The translations under genes were made by a program, and so were the position numbers. Shown one piece after another: positions 36,204-46,566 of a stretch of DNA of 64,000 nucleotides; positions within the stretch are counted from its first letter, which is position 1, and each line of letters begins with the position of its first letter. The stretch spans positions 1 to 64,000 of the forward strand of contig JAFUGH010000038.1 of NCBI GenBank assembly GCA_017469465.1, read 5' to 3'. Below the pieces are notes generated by a model. The model did not search any database and was not told the DNA's origin. It saw only the letters and a program-made list of their open reading frames with translations. Source of the stretch: Clostridia bacterium. GTDB lineage: Bacteria; Bacillota; Clostridia; TANB77; UBA1234.

Positions 36204-37541
36204 TTACACTAATTTATCTTCTTTCTTTTTTTCTCTAATAATAAGTCTTACTGGGGTACCTTCAAGTCCTCCAAAGTTTTTTCGTATATTATTAATGATA
36301 TATCTTTGATAAGAAAAATGAAATAATTTACTACTATTACAAAATACAACAAATGTTGGAGGTCTTGTTGAAGCTTGAGTTGCATAATAAATTTTAAGTC
36401 TCCTTCCCTTATCACTTGGTGGCTGTACCATTGTAATAGATTCACGAATGACATCATTTAATTGGCTAGTTGTCACTCTCATTGAATTATTGGCATTAAC
36501 AGAATTAATAAGTGGAAACAGCTTATCTATTCTTTGACCAGTTATTGCTGATACAAATAGTATTGGTGCATAAGCCAGGTAAGAAAGTTTTTCTCTGATA
36601 GTTTTTTTATAGTCTTCTAACGTTCCAGTTTCCTTTTCAATCAAATCCCATTTGTTTACTAGGATAATAACACCTTTACCAGATTCATGAGCTTCTCCGG
36701 CGATTTTCGCGTCTTGGTCTGTAACTCCTTGCTCCGCATCAATGACAAGAACACAAACTTGAGCATTATCGATTGCTGTTTTTGCTCTAATGATGCTGTA
36801 TTTTTCTATATCCTCTTCAATTTTACTTTTTCTTCTAATACCTGCTGTATCAATTAAAACATATTTACCATGTGCATTTTCAAATTTAGAATCAATCGCG
36901 TCTCGAGTTGTACCAGCAATGTCTGATACAATTAAACGATTTTCCCCTAAGATTTTATTGATTAAAGAAGATTTTCCTGCATTAGGTTTTCCAATGATTG
37001 CTACATGAATATACTCATCCTCATCATCAATATTAGTTTCTTCAGGAAAATTATCATAAATGGCATCCAAGACCTCACCTGTTCCAAGTTGATTAATGGC
37101 AGATACAGGAAAAGGATCTCCCAAACCAAGATTATAAAATTCATATATGTCACTTGGTGTTTCACCAACATTATCTGCTTTGTTACATACTAAGACAACC
37201 GGTTTACCGGTTTTACGAAGCATTGTTGCAACTTCATAGTCAGCTGCTGTAACCCCTTGTTTTATGTCTGTTAAGAAAATAATAACATCTGCAGTTTCAA
37301 TTGCAATTTGTGCTTGGCGTTTCATTTGAACTAAAATTTCATCATTTGATTTTGGCTCTATTCCACCCGTATCAATTAATGTAAATTTTCTACCACGCCA
37401 TTCTGTATCTGCATATATTCTATCACGAGTAACACCAGGCGTGTCTTCTACAATTGCTTTCCTTTCTCCAATGATATAATTAAAAAATGTAGATTTACCT
37501 ACATTTGGTCTTCCAATTAAAGCTACTATCGGCTTTGACAT
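36204..37541 (-). CDS. der: Ribosome-assembly GTPase Der (EngA)
   Basis: Two tandem GTPase domains plus a KH-like C-terminal domain, required for 50S subunit maturation. First G1 is GRPNVGKSTFFN, with DTGGIEP and CNKADN; second G1 is GKPNAGKSSLIN, with DTAGIRRK and NKWD; the tail includes PPTFVVFCN. 445 residues, full length. ATG 37541 follows GAGGTGAAAG; a GTG at 37550 is in-frame. Confidence 0.97.
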   Translation of the reverse strand: MSKPIVALIGRPNVGKSTFFNYIIGERKAIVEDTPGVTRDRIYADTEWRGRKFTLIDTGGIEPKSNDEILVQMKRQAQIAIETADVIIFLTDIKQGVTAADYEVATMLRKTGKPVVLVCNKADNVGETPSDIYEFYNLGLGDPFPVSAINQLGTGEVLDAIYDNFPEETNIDDEDEYIHVAIIGKPNAGKSSLINKILGENRLIVSDIAGTTRDAIDSKFENAHGKYVLIDTAGIRRKSKIEEDIEKYSIIRAKTAIDNAQVCVLVIDAEQGVTDQDAKIAGEAHESGKGVIILVNKWDLIEKETGTLEDYKKTIREKLSYLAYAPILFVSAITGQRIDKLFPLINSVNANNSMRVTTSQLNDVIRESITMVQPPSDKGRRLKIYYATQASTRPPTFVVFCNSSKLFHFSYQRYIINNIRKNFGGLEGTPVRLIIREKKKEDKLV

Positions 37542-37592
37542 TTCTTTCACCTCGCAATAATATTTTATTAGAAAAGCCTTAAAAAGTCAATT

Positions 37593-37619
37593 AAAAAGCA
37601 CCAATAAATGGTGCTTTTT
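37593..37619. terminator. Bidirectional terminator
   Basis: Arms AAAAAGCACC and GGTGCTTTTT. It lies between the gene ending at 37627 and the upstream end of der on the same strand. Confidence 0.85.
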
Positions 37620-37626
37620 AATTATT

Positions 37627-38346
37627 TTAGGTTGAAATCGAGGAGGCTTCTTCACTGGAAATGAATTCTCCAAATTTTGGGAATCCAGTCGATGAAAAAA
37701 GTCTTATAAAATTCTCATTACATATTTTAGTGTATTCTTCACCAAATTTACTACGCAAAAATCTTGATAGAGAATCGCATCTTAATTTTGGTGTCACAAC
37801 TCCTGTGTCAGAAATTCTAAGATAAAATGAGTCATTTGTAGAATTTTTAATTAAGAATCTACGTTCAGATCGATAAAAAGACTCAACCTCAATAATATTA
37901 TTACAGGTCAAATGATTATAACATGGCATAATACCAGGATTTTCACTGATGATTTGCCGAATAATGATTAACATCTCATTATAAGAAAGTTTGGATATTA
38001 GCTTAGCTTCATCAAAAATAACATGGCTAGCATCCATTAACTCAGCGAAATGTTCCATATATTCCTTTCCAAATTTACTTTTTAGAAAGCAAAACCAATC
38101 ATCAGCACTAGGTATCGTTTCAGATATATTACTTTCAATGTTATTGTTGATTTTGGTAATTCTCATTCCAAAATCTTCACAAAAAAGCTTGTATTCTACG
38201 TTATTACATGAGAAATACATAATTAGTTCGATGGCTTTTTTTGAGAATTCTTCATGAATTTTACAATTCGCATATCCTCCATACTTTATTAGAAAAAGTC
38301 GTATGTCAGCTTGGCTTAATCTTGACGTAAACCGCATTCTATCCAT
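37627..38346 (-). CDS. Orphan protein, paralogue of 52963-53655
   Basis: A 239-residue soluble protein without recognised domain. It resembles the protein at 52963-53655 in length and layout: both open with a Phe-(Thr/Val)-x-(Arg/Gln)-Leu-(Ser/Thr) segment, share DW..(F/Y)L(K/R)S(K/I)FG motifs in the middle, an IIEV.S.....RRF stretch and a final KFG(E/K)(E/D)Y segment. One in-frame CGG (38332-38334, codon 5, MDRMRF) must be read as Arg. Flanked by terminators as a single-gene insertion between der and addB. Function unknown. Confidence 0.6.
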   Translation of the reverse strand: MDRMRFTSRLSQADIRLFLIKYGGYANCKIHEEFSKKAIELIMYFSCNNVEYKLFCEDFGMRITKINNNIESNISETIPSADDWFCFLKSKFGKEYMEHFAELMDASHVIFDEAKLISKLSYNEMLIIIRQIISENPGIMPCYNHLTCNNIIEVESFYRSERRFLIKNSTNDSFYLRISDTGVVTPKLRCDSLSRFLRSKFGEEYTKICNENFIRLFSSTGFPKFGEFISSEEASSIST

Positions 38347-38449
38347 GATATTCCTCCCTCTTACCGTTGTTTCTCTTATATAAAATAAAGAAACGAAATA
38401 GATTTCATGTTGCCTTAAAATTATAGCATAAATAGAATAAAAGTCAAAT

Positions 38450-41400
38450 TTACTCCGATATTTTTTTCAATACTTCTTCATTTTTTAATTCATTTATTAC
38501 TCTAAATTGGTTTCCTAAGTCTTTATCAAATCTGCAAATTAGTTTATAATCGCAGTATTCGCATGGAGTTTGATTCTTTTTCTTTATTGGCTCATTTTTT
38601 ATATTACCACTTAAGATTTCATCCCCGATTTTTTTTAAAATTTTTTTCATATGTTTCATTAAGTTATCAAATTGTTCTTTACTTGCAACAGGAACTTTTG
38701 ACGTATAAGAGCCATCTTTTTTGATAGATAAATCCAAAACACTTGACTCTTTTATCATGTTGGAGTCCATTGCTTTTAATAATCTTGCATCAGAAAGAAT
38801 AACCCCTTTCATACGTAACTTTTTTGCTATTTCTGATTCTATCTCTTCTATTGCGATATCTTTTTTCGTTTTAATAAGAGGATCATCAAGTTTTAAATAT
38901 AACATTCCTCCTGGCAAAAGAGTATCTTCAGTTGTAGAATCATGGTACGTTTCACCATTATTTGCTGTATTTCCGAATAGCTGCATCCATATATACTAAT
39001 AATTGTAGTTGCAAGCCATAATATATATCTGATAACTTTAAATCTTTATTATATGATTTATAATCGATGATTCTAATATATTTTCCCTCTTCTGTTTTAG
39101 CTATGTCTATTCTATCGATAACTCCTGTAAGCATTAATTTATTTCCATCACTTAGTTCTATTTCGACTGCAGAAAATTGTTTGTCTTTGCCGAAACCAAC
39201 TTCGGTTTCTTCAATTTCAAATTCTCCACTTCTAATATGATGAATAATAATCCAAACCATTCTTTTGACAACACGTTTCAATTTACTAGATAAAACTTTC
39301 ATTTGATTGGAACTATTAAAAATGTTATTTTTAAAATCTTTTAAAGATTCATCAACTAATTGAGATACTACTTTATCTGCTTCTTCTTTTGAAACATCTC
39401 TAAGAGATACATTTCTTTCCATAAAATATTTTGAAAACTTATCAATGATATCATGTAAAAATAAGCCTACATCAGGGGTATCTAGTTTAAAAATCTTTCT
39501 ATCTTTTATTTTAAGTCCGTATCTTAAATAAAATGAAAAAGGACAATTAGAATAGGTTTCAAGCCTTGACACACTACCATATAGTTCTTTTCCATATAAT
39601 TTTTGAGAATGATTTTTATCTAAGTATTCGATAGTATTTTTGTAATCTAAACCACTTTGAACTTTTAATAGTTTTTCAGAACTATTTTTGAAATACCATA
39701 AGTAAGCATTTTTCCATTTACTATCTATCTCTTTTCCGTCAAAATAATTTCTGATATTTTTTAGTAGAGGGTTAAATGCTTCGTCTGCTGTGATAATGTC
39801 ATCATTTTCTTTTAATATATTACTTTGCAAATCGATATTAGGAAAAATGTTTTTTAATTGATTAATGATGGTTGACGGACGTAATGCTCCTCCTTCACTA
39901 TTTGCAATGGGATAGGATAAATATATTTCGTTGGATGGTGTTGTTAATGCCTTATATATATTAAAGTTTTCTTCTAAAAGCAACAATTTGGTGTTTTTTG
40001 CAATTTCTATTCCTTTTTCTAAAAGGTAGTCTCTTTCACTGTCATTAATAAAACCTTCTGAAGAAAACGGTTTTGGAAAAACACCGTCATTGACTCCTAT
40101 AATAAATAAAACTTGTACATTCGAATTTCTTGTTCTTGATATATCTCCAATCATAATTTGGTCGTTAGAAGTTGGGAGAATACCAATTTGATGCTTAGAA
40201 ATTCCTTGGAGTAAAACATTTTTGAACATATCGAAAGACATCTGTTCGTTCCCTAAGCAAGCAACTAATTCATCAAGTAAGTTCATTAAAATATTCCATA
40301 CTTGTATATATGTATTGGCAATTTCTAATTCACTACTTTTAAACATTTCATTACGATTTATTCTATCAGAATATTCTTTCAAATTTAAAAGCGTATCTAC
40401 CTTTGATTTTATATGGTCATATACATTAGTTTCTATTAAAAATTGGTATAGTCTTTCTGCAATTTCTTTTGCACTTTTCTTGCCACTAATAGTTTCTTTG
40501 AAATGGATAATTGGCTCTACTATATTTTGTCTAATATAATTTATTTTTTCTAAATTGTCATGTGGATATTCCCATGTTTTTTGCCATTTAGAAATTCCAC
40601 GAATACCATATTGTAATACATAGTTTTCAATCAAGTCAATATCATCTTGCTCCTGAATATTAGTAAAACCAGTTTTTAGATAATTAAATACATTCTCATA
40701 TTTAAAGTTCTTGGTGACAATATCGAATAAAGAAGTAATTAAATTGAACAAGGGTTGCATAGCAAGTTCTTTTTTATCATCAAAGAAATATGGAATGTCA
40801 TATTTCTTAAAAACTCTTTTGAATATTGTTTTATGACTATCAATATCTCTTGTTAAAATAGCAATATTTTCATATCTAAGGTTCTCTTCTCTTACTTTTT
40901 TTGAAATAATTTTAGCAACGTTTTCAATTTCAGAATAAGGATTTGCTTCAATATGAATATGTAGGTTTTTGGTTGGCTTGTCATATTTTATGTATGGAAA
41001 TTGAAATATATTTTGTTCCAAATGGCAAAGCTCATGATTGGTATATCTTTTGGGGTTCTCTAAATAAATCTCTTCTATATTTGAAATTTTTTTTAATTTA
41101 TCATATACTTTTTGGCTCATTACAAATAATTCACTGTGTATTGCTTCATTGGCTGCAGTGTGCTTTTCATTTCTATCTAATGTTAATGTAATGGTAACAT
41201 CTGCAACTTTCTCAAGTTCTTGAATAATTTCAAATTCTTGAGGCGTAAAGTTATCAAATTCATCAATCCAAATTTTTGACCCTTTTAGCATATTGGATTT
41301 ACTAATGAATTTTGAGAGTATAGTCAGTCTACTATCGATATCAATATACTCTTTTCCTATTCGTTCTTCAAATATTTGATAAATTAAAGCTAAATCATGA

Positions 41401-41849
41401 AGCTTCATTCTTAAATATTCATTTTCAATTTTAATATTCATGAGAGTTTCCCAAGAAATGTTATATCTTTTAAACTCTGAAATCATATCATCTACTGTAT
41501 CAACTAAACCTCTATTTTTATTTACTCCTTTTAAAAGCAATAAGTTTTTTTCTTGTTCCATCATAATATGATAAATGAGCATACTTTTAGAGGCTTTACT
41601 AAATGCTGTTTTAGTAAAGCCTAGTTCATTAAATAATCGATAAGCTAAACGTTTAAAACTTAAAACTTGAATATTGATGGTACCATTCCTTTTCAGCATA
41701 TTCGAAAGTTCAAACTCAGCACTAAGAGAATATTGTTCAGGTACAATATATATCAATGTTTTTGAAACTTCATTTTCAATATTTTCCTTTATCTGATTCA
41801 TACAATAGTAGCTTTTTCCACTACCAGCTCTACCATAAACTAATCTCAT
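38450..41849 (-). CDS. addB: AddB helicase-nuclease subunit, +1 shift at CGG
   Basis: Subunit of the AddAB (RexAB) double-strand-break repair enzyme. N-terminal Walker A VYGRAGSGKSYYC (about 4), helicase-like fold, the first Fe-S Cys in YSNCPFSFYLRYG, nuclease motif RIIDYKSYNKD, and the final cluster cysteines CEYCDYKLIC. The long frame (from 41849) ends soon after an in-frame CGG (38973-38975, codon 959). Skipping its C gives MDAAIGNTANNGE and reaches PGGMLYLKLDDPLI and the last three cluster Cys, total 1132 residues. Without the shift the iron-sulphur cluster, and so nuclease stability, would be lost. addA is not adjacent, which is unusual. Confidence 0.88.
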
Positions 41850-41864
41850 TAAATTCCTCCGTCT

Positions 41865-42437
41865 CTATTGTGTATCATCATCTTTAGCATCTACATCATC
41901 AATTTTTACTTGATCAAGTTCTTCCTTTAATTTTGGAAGTTCTGGCAATTCTTTTAATGACTCAATACCAAACATCTTTAAGAATTCATCCGTAGTTTGA
42001 TATCCCATTGGTTTTCCTGGTAAATCTTGTTTTCCAGCTTCTTCTATTAAATTATATTCTAATAATTTATTCATGGCGCTATCAGACGAAACACCTCTTA
42101 TTTTTTCCATCTCAGCTCTTGTTACTCTTGGATTATATGCAACAATTGAAAGAACTTCTAAAGCAGCTTGAGAAAGTGTTGGCTTTGGGCGATTATCTAG
42201 TAGCTTACATACATAGTCATAGAATACTTCTAATGTACATAATTGATAAGATTCATTTACCTTAATTAATTGAATTCCACTATTCCTTTCAGCAAGCTTT
42301 ATTCTTAAATTTTGAAGTGCTTCTTCTATTTCCTTTTTATCTTGCTCTAAAATATTGCTTAAAACGTTTGTATTAAGTGGTTTGCCAGCAGCAAAAAGTA
42401 AAGCCTCTATAGCACTTGTTAACATTTCTTTATCCAT
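41865..42437 (-). CDS. scpB: Segregation and condensation protein ScpB
   Basis: Winged-helix subunit of the Smc-ScpA-ScpB condensin. 190 residues, opening AIEALLFAAGKPL, then ALEVLSIVAYNPRVTRAEMEKIRGV (the conserved second winged helix) and GKPMGYQTTDEFLKMFGIESL. It lies 15 bases upstream of addB; scpA, the usual neighbour, is not in the window. Confidence 0.95.
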   Translation of the reverse strand: MDKEMLTSAIEALLFAAGKPLNTNVLSNILEQDKKEIEEALQNLRIKLAERNSGIQLIKVNESYQLCTLEVFYDYVCKLLDNRPKPTLSQAALEVLSIVAYNPRVTRAEMEKIRGVSSDSAMNKLLEYNLIEEAGKQDLPGKPMGYQTTDEFLKMFGIESLKELPELPKLKEELDQVKIDDVDAKDDDTQ

Positions 42438-42487
42438 ATAATCTCCCTCATTTTCTTTAAATTCTATTCAAGTATATCATATTTAAA

Positions 42488-42524
42488 AAAAACGTACAAT
42501 GAAGATATCATTTTTGTACGTTTT
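42488..42524 (-). terminator. Terminator before scpB
   Basis: On the minus strand, AACGTACAA pairs with TTGTACGTT and is followed by TTTTTTT. A second strong hairpin lies just upstream (42538-42572: GAGGCTGTAGC with GCGCCACAGCCTC, loop ATATTAATAT) without a T-run. Confidence 0.7.
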
Positions 42525-42598
42525 AATGAAAAGTAACGAGGCTGTAGCATATTAATATGCGCCACAGCCTCAATACGATATATAGTTCTCAATACAAT

Positions 42599-43036
42599 TT
42601 ATTTCAACTCGCTTCTATTTTCTTTAATTACAGCAAGTTTATCTTGTAAATTTTGTTCTAATTCTGCCAAAATTTCATCAGCATACTTTTTGGTTCCATC
42701 TATCAAATCTTTGGAAAATGCGTTGGCACTATCAATAATTTCGGCTTTTTGCTCATAAGCTTTTTTAGTAATCTCATGTTCGTCAATCATAGAAATGATT
42801 TTATTTTCAGCTTCCTTAATAAGTTGATTTGCCTCTTTTTGTGCATCAACTAAGATTTTTTGCCTTTCTTCTTTAACCCATTTTGCCTGTTTTAGTTCGT
42901 CTGGTAATTTTAATTTAATTTCTTTAACTACATCAATAATTTGTTCTCTATCTATTACAGCTTTTTTCGTTAACGGTATGCTAGCACTATTTTCTAACAT
43001 TTCTTCTATGGTTTCTAACAATGTTAGTACTTCCAT
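42599..43036 (-). CDS. Coiled-coil protein (ATPase subunit-H/DivIVA-like)
   Basis: A 145-residue, almost entirely charged-helical protein (ILVDAQKEANQLIKEAENK and similar), like the coiled-coil proteins annotated as V-type ATPase subunit H or DivIVA-like that often follow rsmD and coaD in Clostridia. It starts 5 bases after the shifted stop of rsmD, and its AAGGGG ribosome site overlaps the rsmD 3' end. Function unknown. Confidence 0.7.
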   Translation of the reverse strand: MEVLTLLETIEEMLENSASIPLTKKAVIDREQIIDVVKEIKLKLPDELKQAKWVKEERQKILVDAQKEANQLIKEAENKIISMIDEHEITKKAYEQKAEIIDSANAFSKDLIDGTKKYADEILAELEQNLQDKLAVIKENRSELK

Positions 43037-43041
43037 ATTGC

Positions 43042-43591
43042 TTACCCCTTTCGTCTAAATAAACTCAATATATTTCTTCCGTATCTTTTGTAGTTAAATT
43101 TCTCATACCTTCCGAATAACTTCTGGCACATATTCATTTGTATCAGTTTCTAAAACGATTATTCCATCTTCTTTTAGAATATTTTTTTCTGATATTACAT
43201 TAATCGCATCAATCCCCATTTCTTTATTATATGGTGGATCAACATAAATAATGTCAAACATTTCTTCATTTAGTTTGTTAAGTGCTTTTTTATAATCCGT
43301 ATTATAGACTTCTGATGAATCAACATACTTTGCTTTTTCAAGATTTTCTTTTATCACTTTGACACATTTGGGATTTAAGTCAATAAACATGCTAAATTTG
43401 GCACCACGACTCAATGCTTCAATTCCCATTGCCCCACTACCAGCAAAAAGATCTAAAAAATAACATTCAGGCACATGATTCATCAATATACTAAAAACAG
43501 CCTCTCGTACCATGTCTCTTGTAGGTCTAGTAGAATCTCCATCAATTGTTTTTAACGTAAGTCCTCTTACTTTTCCACTAATGATGCGCAT
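43042..43591 (-). CDS. rsmD: RsmD, 16S rRNA m2G966 methyltransferase, +1 shift at CGG
   Basis: SAM-dependent methyltransferase acting on G966 of 16S rRNA. Opening MRIISGKVRGLTLKT, TRPTRDMVREAVFSIL, SAM motif FLDLFAGSGAMGIEALSRGA and catalytic VDPPYN. The zero frame stops three codons after an in-frame CGG (43112-43114, codon 160). Skipping its C gives PEVIGRYEKFNYKRYGRNIL, which supplies the C-terminal (K/R)xYG segment typical of RsmD, and ends at 43042 just before the next gene. Joined length 182 residues, normal. The unshifted product would lack the final strand. Confidence 0.88.
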
Positions 43592-43707
43592 AAAAACCCT
43601 CTTTCATACCTATATTTTAATATATTTTTTTGATTTGTCAATATTTGTAACATAATTGTAATATTTTAGCCATTCGTTTTTTTGAGACGATAGTTGCTTG
43701 AAAGACT

Positions 43708-44346
43708 TTAATAATCCCCTAAAACGATGTTTTTTAAGAAGCTTTTTCTATGAATTGGCGTTATTCCATTTGACTTTATGGCCTCTACATGGACTTTCGT
43801 TCCATAGCCTTTGTGTTTTTCAAAACCATATTCTGGATACTGTTTATCGTATTTCCTCATCATTCTATCCCTTGTCACTTTTGCGATTATGGATGCTGCT
43901 GCGATAGAAATACTTAGTGCATCTCCTTTTATAATAGGTAAATATGGTATTCCATTTGTATTTACTTTTTTTTCTGCATCAATAAAAATGAAATTTGGCT
44001 TCACTTGTAAGTTTTCAATAGCCTCATGCATTGCAAGTCTAGTTGCTTCTAATATATTAATTTCATCAATTACATTATTGTCTTTAATGCCAACCCCCCA
44101 AGCGATAGATTTTTCTATGATTGTGTCATAAAGTATTTCCCTCTTCTTTTCAGAAACTTTCTTTGAGTCATTGACACCTTCAATTAGTATCCCTTTTGGA
44201 AGAATAACTGCTGCAGCAACTACAGGACCTGCTAAAGGGCCACGTCCTGCTTCATCAATACCTGCAATATACGTATATCCCTTTTTAAAATATTCTATCT
44301 CAAATTTACTTAGCTCAATTAATCTTTGTTCTTCTGATTCTTTCAT
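43708..44346 (-). CDS. rnhB: Ribonuclease HII
   Basis: Removes ribonucleotides and RNA from RNA-DNA hybrids. Catalytic carboxylates in [29 protein letters not shown] and [20 protein letters not shown]; ends with HRKSF. 212 residues, normal length. Followed by a gap to rsmD. Confidence 0.95.
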   Translation of the reverse strand: MKESEEQRLIELSKFEIEYFKKGYTYIAGIDEAGRGPLAGPVVAAAVILPKGILIEGVNDSKKVSEKKREILYDTIIEKSIAWGVGIKDNNVIDEINILEATRLAMHEAIENLQVKPNFIFIDAEKKVNTNGIPYLPIIKGDALSISIAAASIIAKVTRDRMMRKYDKQYPEYGFEKHKGYGTKVHVEAIKSNGITPIHRKSFLKNIVLGDY

Positions 44347-44478
44347 GTATTATTTCATCTCCTAAATTATAATCGAACTACATTTTATCATATATTCTTA
44401 CTTATATTCAATGACATTTGCCATAATTTTAAAGTAAGAAAATAGGAAATTTAACAATCAAAAATTTCTATGAAATAA

Positions 44479-44515
44479 AAAACTAGCCACGCTACTATTT
44501 AGCGTGACCAGTTTT
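44479..44515. terminator. Terminator downstream of the SSB-like gene
   Basis: 15-base arms AAAACTAGCCACGCT and AGCGTGACCAGTTTT (one mismatch), loop ACTATTT; lies between the SSB-like gene and rnhB. Confidence 0.8.
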
Positions 44516-44532
44516 ATAGAGGATGATTATTA

Positions 44533-45216
44533 TTATGAATCCAAGGCATTTGTTTCCTCGGCTTCATTTCGGATTGCATTTTCAACCTTTTCGGTTTTTT
44601 CGATTTCCATCTTACTTACAGAAACTTCATAAGCTCTTCTTATTTCAGACGTTCCATCTTCAAATTTCTTTTCATATTGTCTGCTTTGAATTCTTCCCCA
44701 AAGTTTGATATTTTCTCCAACTTCCAAATTCTGACAATATCTTGCATTTCTACCCCATGCTATACATGGTATGTAGTCTGATTTATTGTATGCTCGATTA
44801 ACAGCAAGTAATATATCTGAAATTTCTCTTCCAAAAGGAGTTGTTCTATAAATAGGTTTCTTACAAATAAAACCGTTTAAAATGATTTCATTTGGATTAA
44901 TTTTGTCATCTTCTCCTTCTTCAAATAACTTGATATCTTTTACAAATACTGTTAAAACAAGCTTATTTTTCTCATTTTCATAATTGTTGTATGATCTAAA
45001 TTGACCATCAATTTTAATTTTTGTACCTATTTGATACTCATCTGAAAGTATTCTTTCTGATACTGTTACAGGAATGATGTCACTGTTATCGCTTAGTCTA
45101 GGTACTTCTAAGTCAAATATGTAAAAACCTTCACCATATACTTCATGACTAAAACGTCTTTCAGAAGCAATCTTTCCCACAAGTGTAATAACGTTGTTTT
45201 CGCTATAATTAACCAC
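44533..45216 (-). CDS. Double-OB-fold single-stranded-DNA-binding-like protein
   Basis: A 227-residue protein with two SSB/PriB-type OB folds. The first (about 5-95) opens NVITLVGKIASERRFSHEV; the second (about 105-210) has NEIILNGFICKKPIYRTTPFGREI, YIPCIAWGRNA and LWGRIQSRQYEKKF, like a standard SSB. It lacks the acidic DDDIPF-type tail of housekeeping SSB, so it is probably an accessory SSB. GTG 45216 is preferred because GAGAGGGG precedes it; upstream ATG codons at 45240 and 45234 have no site. Confidence 0.75.
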   Translation of the reverse strand: MVNYSENNVITLVGKIASERRFSHEVYGEGFYIFDLEVPRLSDNSDIIPVTVSERILSDEYQIGTKIKIDGQFRSYNNYENEKNKLVLTVFVKDIKLFEEGEDDKINPNEIILNGFICKKPIYRTTPFGREISDILLAVNRAYNKSDYIPCIAWGRNARYCQNLEVGENIKLWGRIQSRQYEKKFEDGTSEIRRAYEVSVSKMEIEKTEKVENAIRNEAEETNALDS

Positions 45217-45409
45217 TTTCTTTTCCCCTCTCATTTGCATTTTTCTTATTTTCTTAATGTAATTTTATTCCCAGCTTTGGAATTTTATTCCTAAGCACAG
45301 TTTTTATTTTAACATAAAAATGTAAACTTGTCTACATAATTTGTAAAAATAATTTATTTTTTTTGTAAACTATAGTTTATGCCATGTTTTTATCATTTTT
45401 CGAATGAAA

Positions 45410-46519
45410 TTATTTTAGTGCTTCTAGAACATTTGCTAGATATTTCATTGCAGTTTTAGTATCACTTAATGTATTGCCGGTTGAGCCAACTTCTAAAATG
45501 AACGCACCATCACTTAAATGTTGATTGTATCTATATTTAGCTAAGTTTATATCTCTAAATAAACCAGGATACATTTCTTCTGCAGTATTTTGAATCAATA
45601 AGGCTAGTTTAAGGTTATTCATCCAACCATCATGATCCAAACCAGATGCATTTGTACCAATGACAAACATGATTTTTGCTGCTGTTTCACCATTAATTTG
45701 CGTGGTTGGTCTAAAATGTAAATTGCCAGATAGCGCATCACGATGTAAGTCTATTAGAATATCATACTTTTTTTCTTTTAATATATTTTGAGCTGTCTCA
45801 AGCGAAGCATTATAGGCTCCGTTATAAGAAGGTGTATCATGTTTTGTAGTACTATGAAATACATCAAATTTTTTTAATAGTAAGTTTTCCTTTAATGTTT
45901 CTCCTACCGCAACTACGTTGTATGCATCATTTGTCGATCTAAAATTGTCGTTAATTCCGATTTCTTCATACGCTTCAGATGTATGAGTATGATATATCAA
46001 AATACTCGTACCATCTTTAATTTTAAAATTTGACACTGTACTTAATTCATCTAAGTTTAACTCGATATTGCTATAATTATTAATATAGGCTTTTCCAACT
46101 TGTATTTTACCAGATGGTAATATTTGGGTTTCATATTTTGACGGCCTATTTTGTGGTTTTATATTATCATATGATAAATAATCCTCTTTCTCTTGCGTTA
46201 TTTGTGAAGAATCATTCTTAATATCTAATCCTTGACTGTCATTTTTATTTACCATCACTTCAGCATCATAGTTCTTTTTTATTAACTTGTTTTCGAGAGC
46301 TAATTCATTTATTAAAATAGGAATATTTAAATAGTTCTCATTCTCAAATTCATTCGAGCATATCATTTTTTCTACTATATTAAGATTGAAAGAAGAATTA
46401 TCTATGCGAATTAACTTTGATAGTATAATGAGTAACGCATACATTATTAAAATAATAAAGAAATAAACAATCAGTTTAAGAAGAACCTCTCGCATTCTAA
46501 ATGCTCTAACCCTAATCAT
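45410..46519 (-). CDS. SpoIIP-family amidase/endopeptidase (paralogue 1)
   Basis: Membrane-anchored peptidoglycan hydrolase of the SpoIIP type, which acts with SpoIID during engulfment. One N-terminal helix (about 12-33), an Asn/Ser linker, then the catalytic domain with ILIYHTHTSEAYEE (zinc His, about 182), ILIDLHRDAL, FVIGTNASGLDH, MYPGLFRDINLAKYRYNQHL and the closing EVGSTGNTLSD. 369 residues. Close relative of the C-terminal domain at 47011. Its ribosome binding site lies in the right arm of a hairpin (46521-46555). Confidence 0.85.
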   Translation of the reverse strand: MIRVRAFRMREVLLKLIVYFFIILIMYALLIILSKLIRIDNSSFNLNIVEKMICSNEFENENYLNIPILINELALENKLIKKNYDAEVMVNKNDSQGLDIKNDSSQITQEKEDYLSYDNIKPQNRPSKYETQILPSGKIQVGKAYINNYSNIELNLDELSTVSNFKIKDGTSILIYHTHTSEAYEEIGINDNFRSTNDAYNVVAVGETLKENLLLKKFDVFHSTTKHDTPSYNGAYNASLETAQNILKEKKYDILIDLHRDALSGNLHFRPTTQINGETAAKIMFVIGTNASGLDHDGWMNNLKLALLIQNTAEEMYPGLFRDINLAKYRYNQHLSDGAFILEVGSTGNTLSDTKTAMKYLANVLEALK

Positions 46520-46520
46520 A

Positions 46521-46555
46521 AAAAATCACCCAATATAGAATATTAGGTGATTTTT
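46521..46555 (-). terminator. Hairpin combining terminator and ribosome site
   Basis: On the minus strand AATCACCTAATAT pairs with ATATTGGGTGATT, followed by TTTTTT and then the ATG of the SpoIIP gene at 46519. The GGGTGA in the 3' arm is the only good ribosome site, so the fold should both end upstream transcripts and hide the site. Confidence 0.6.
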
Positions 46556-46566
46556 TCGATTAGAAC

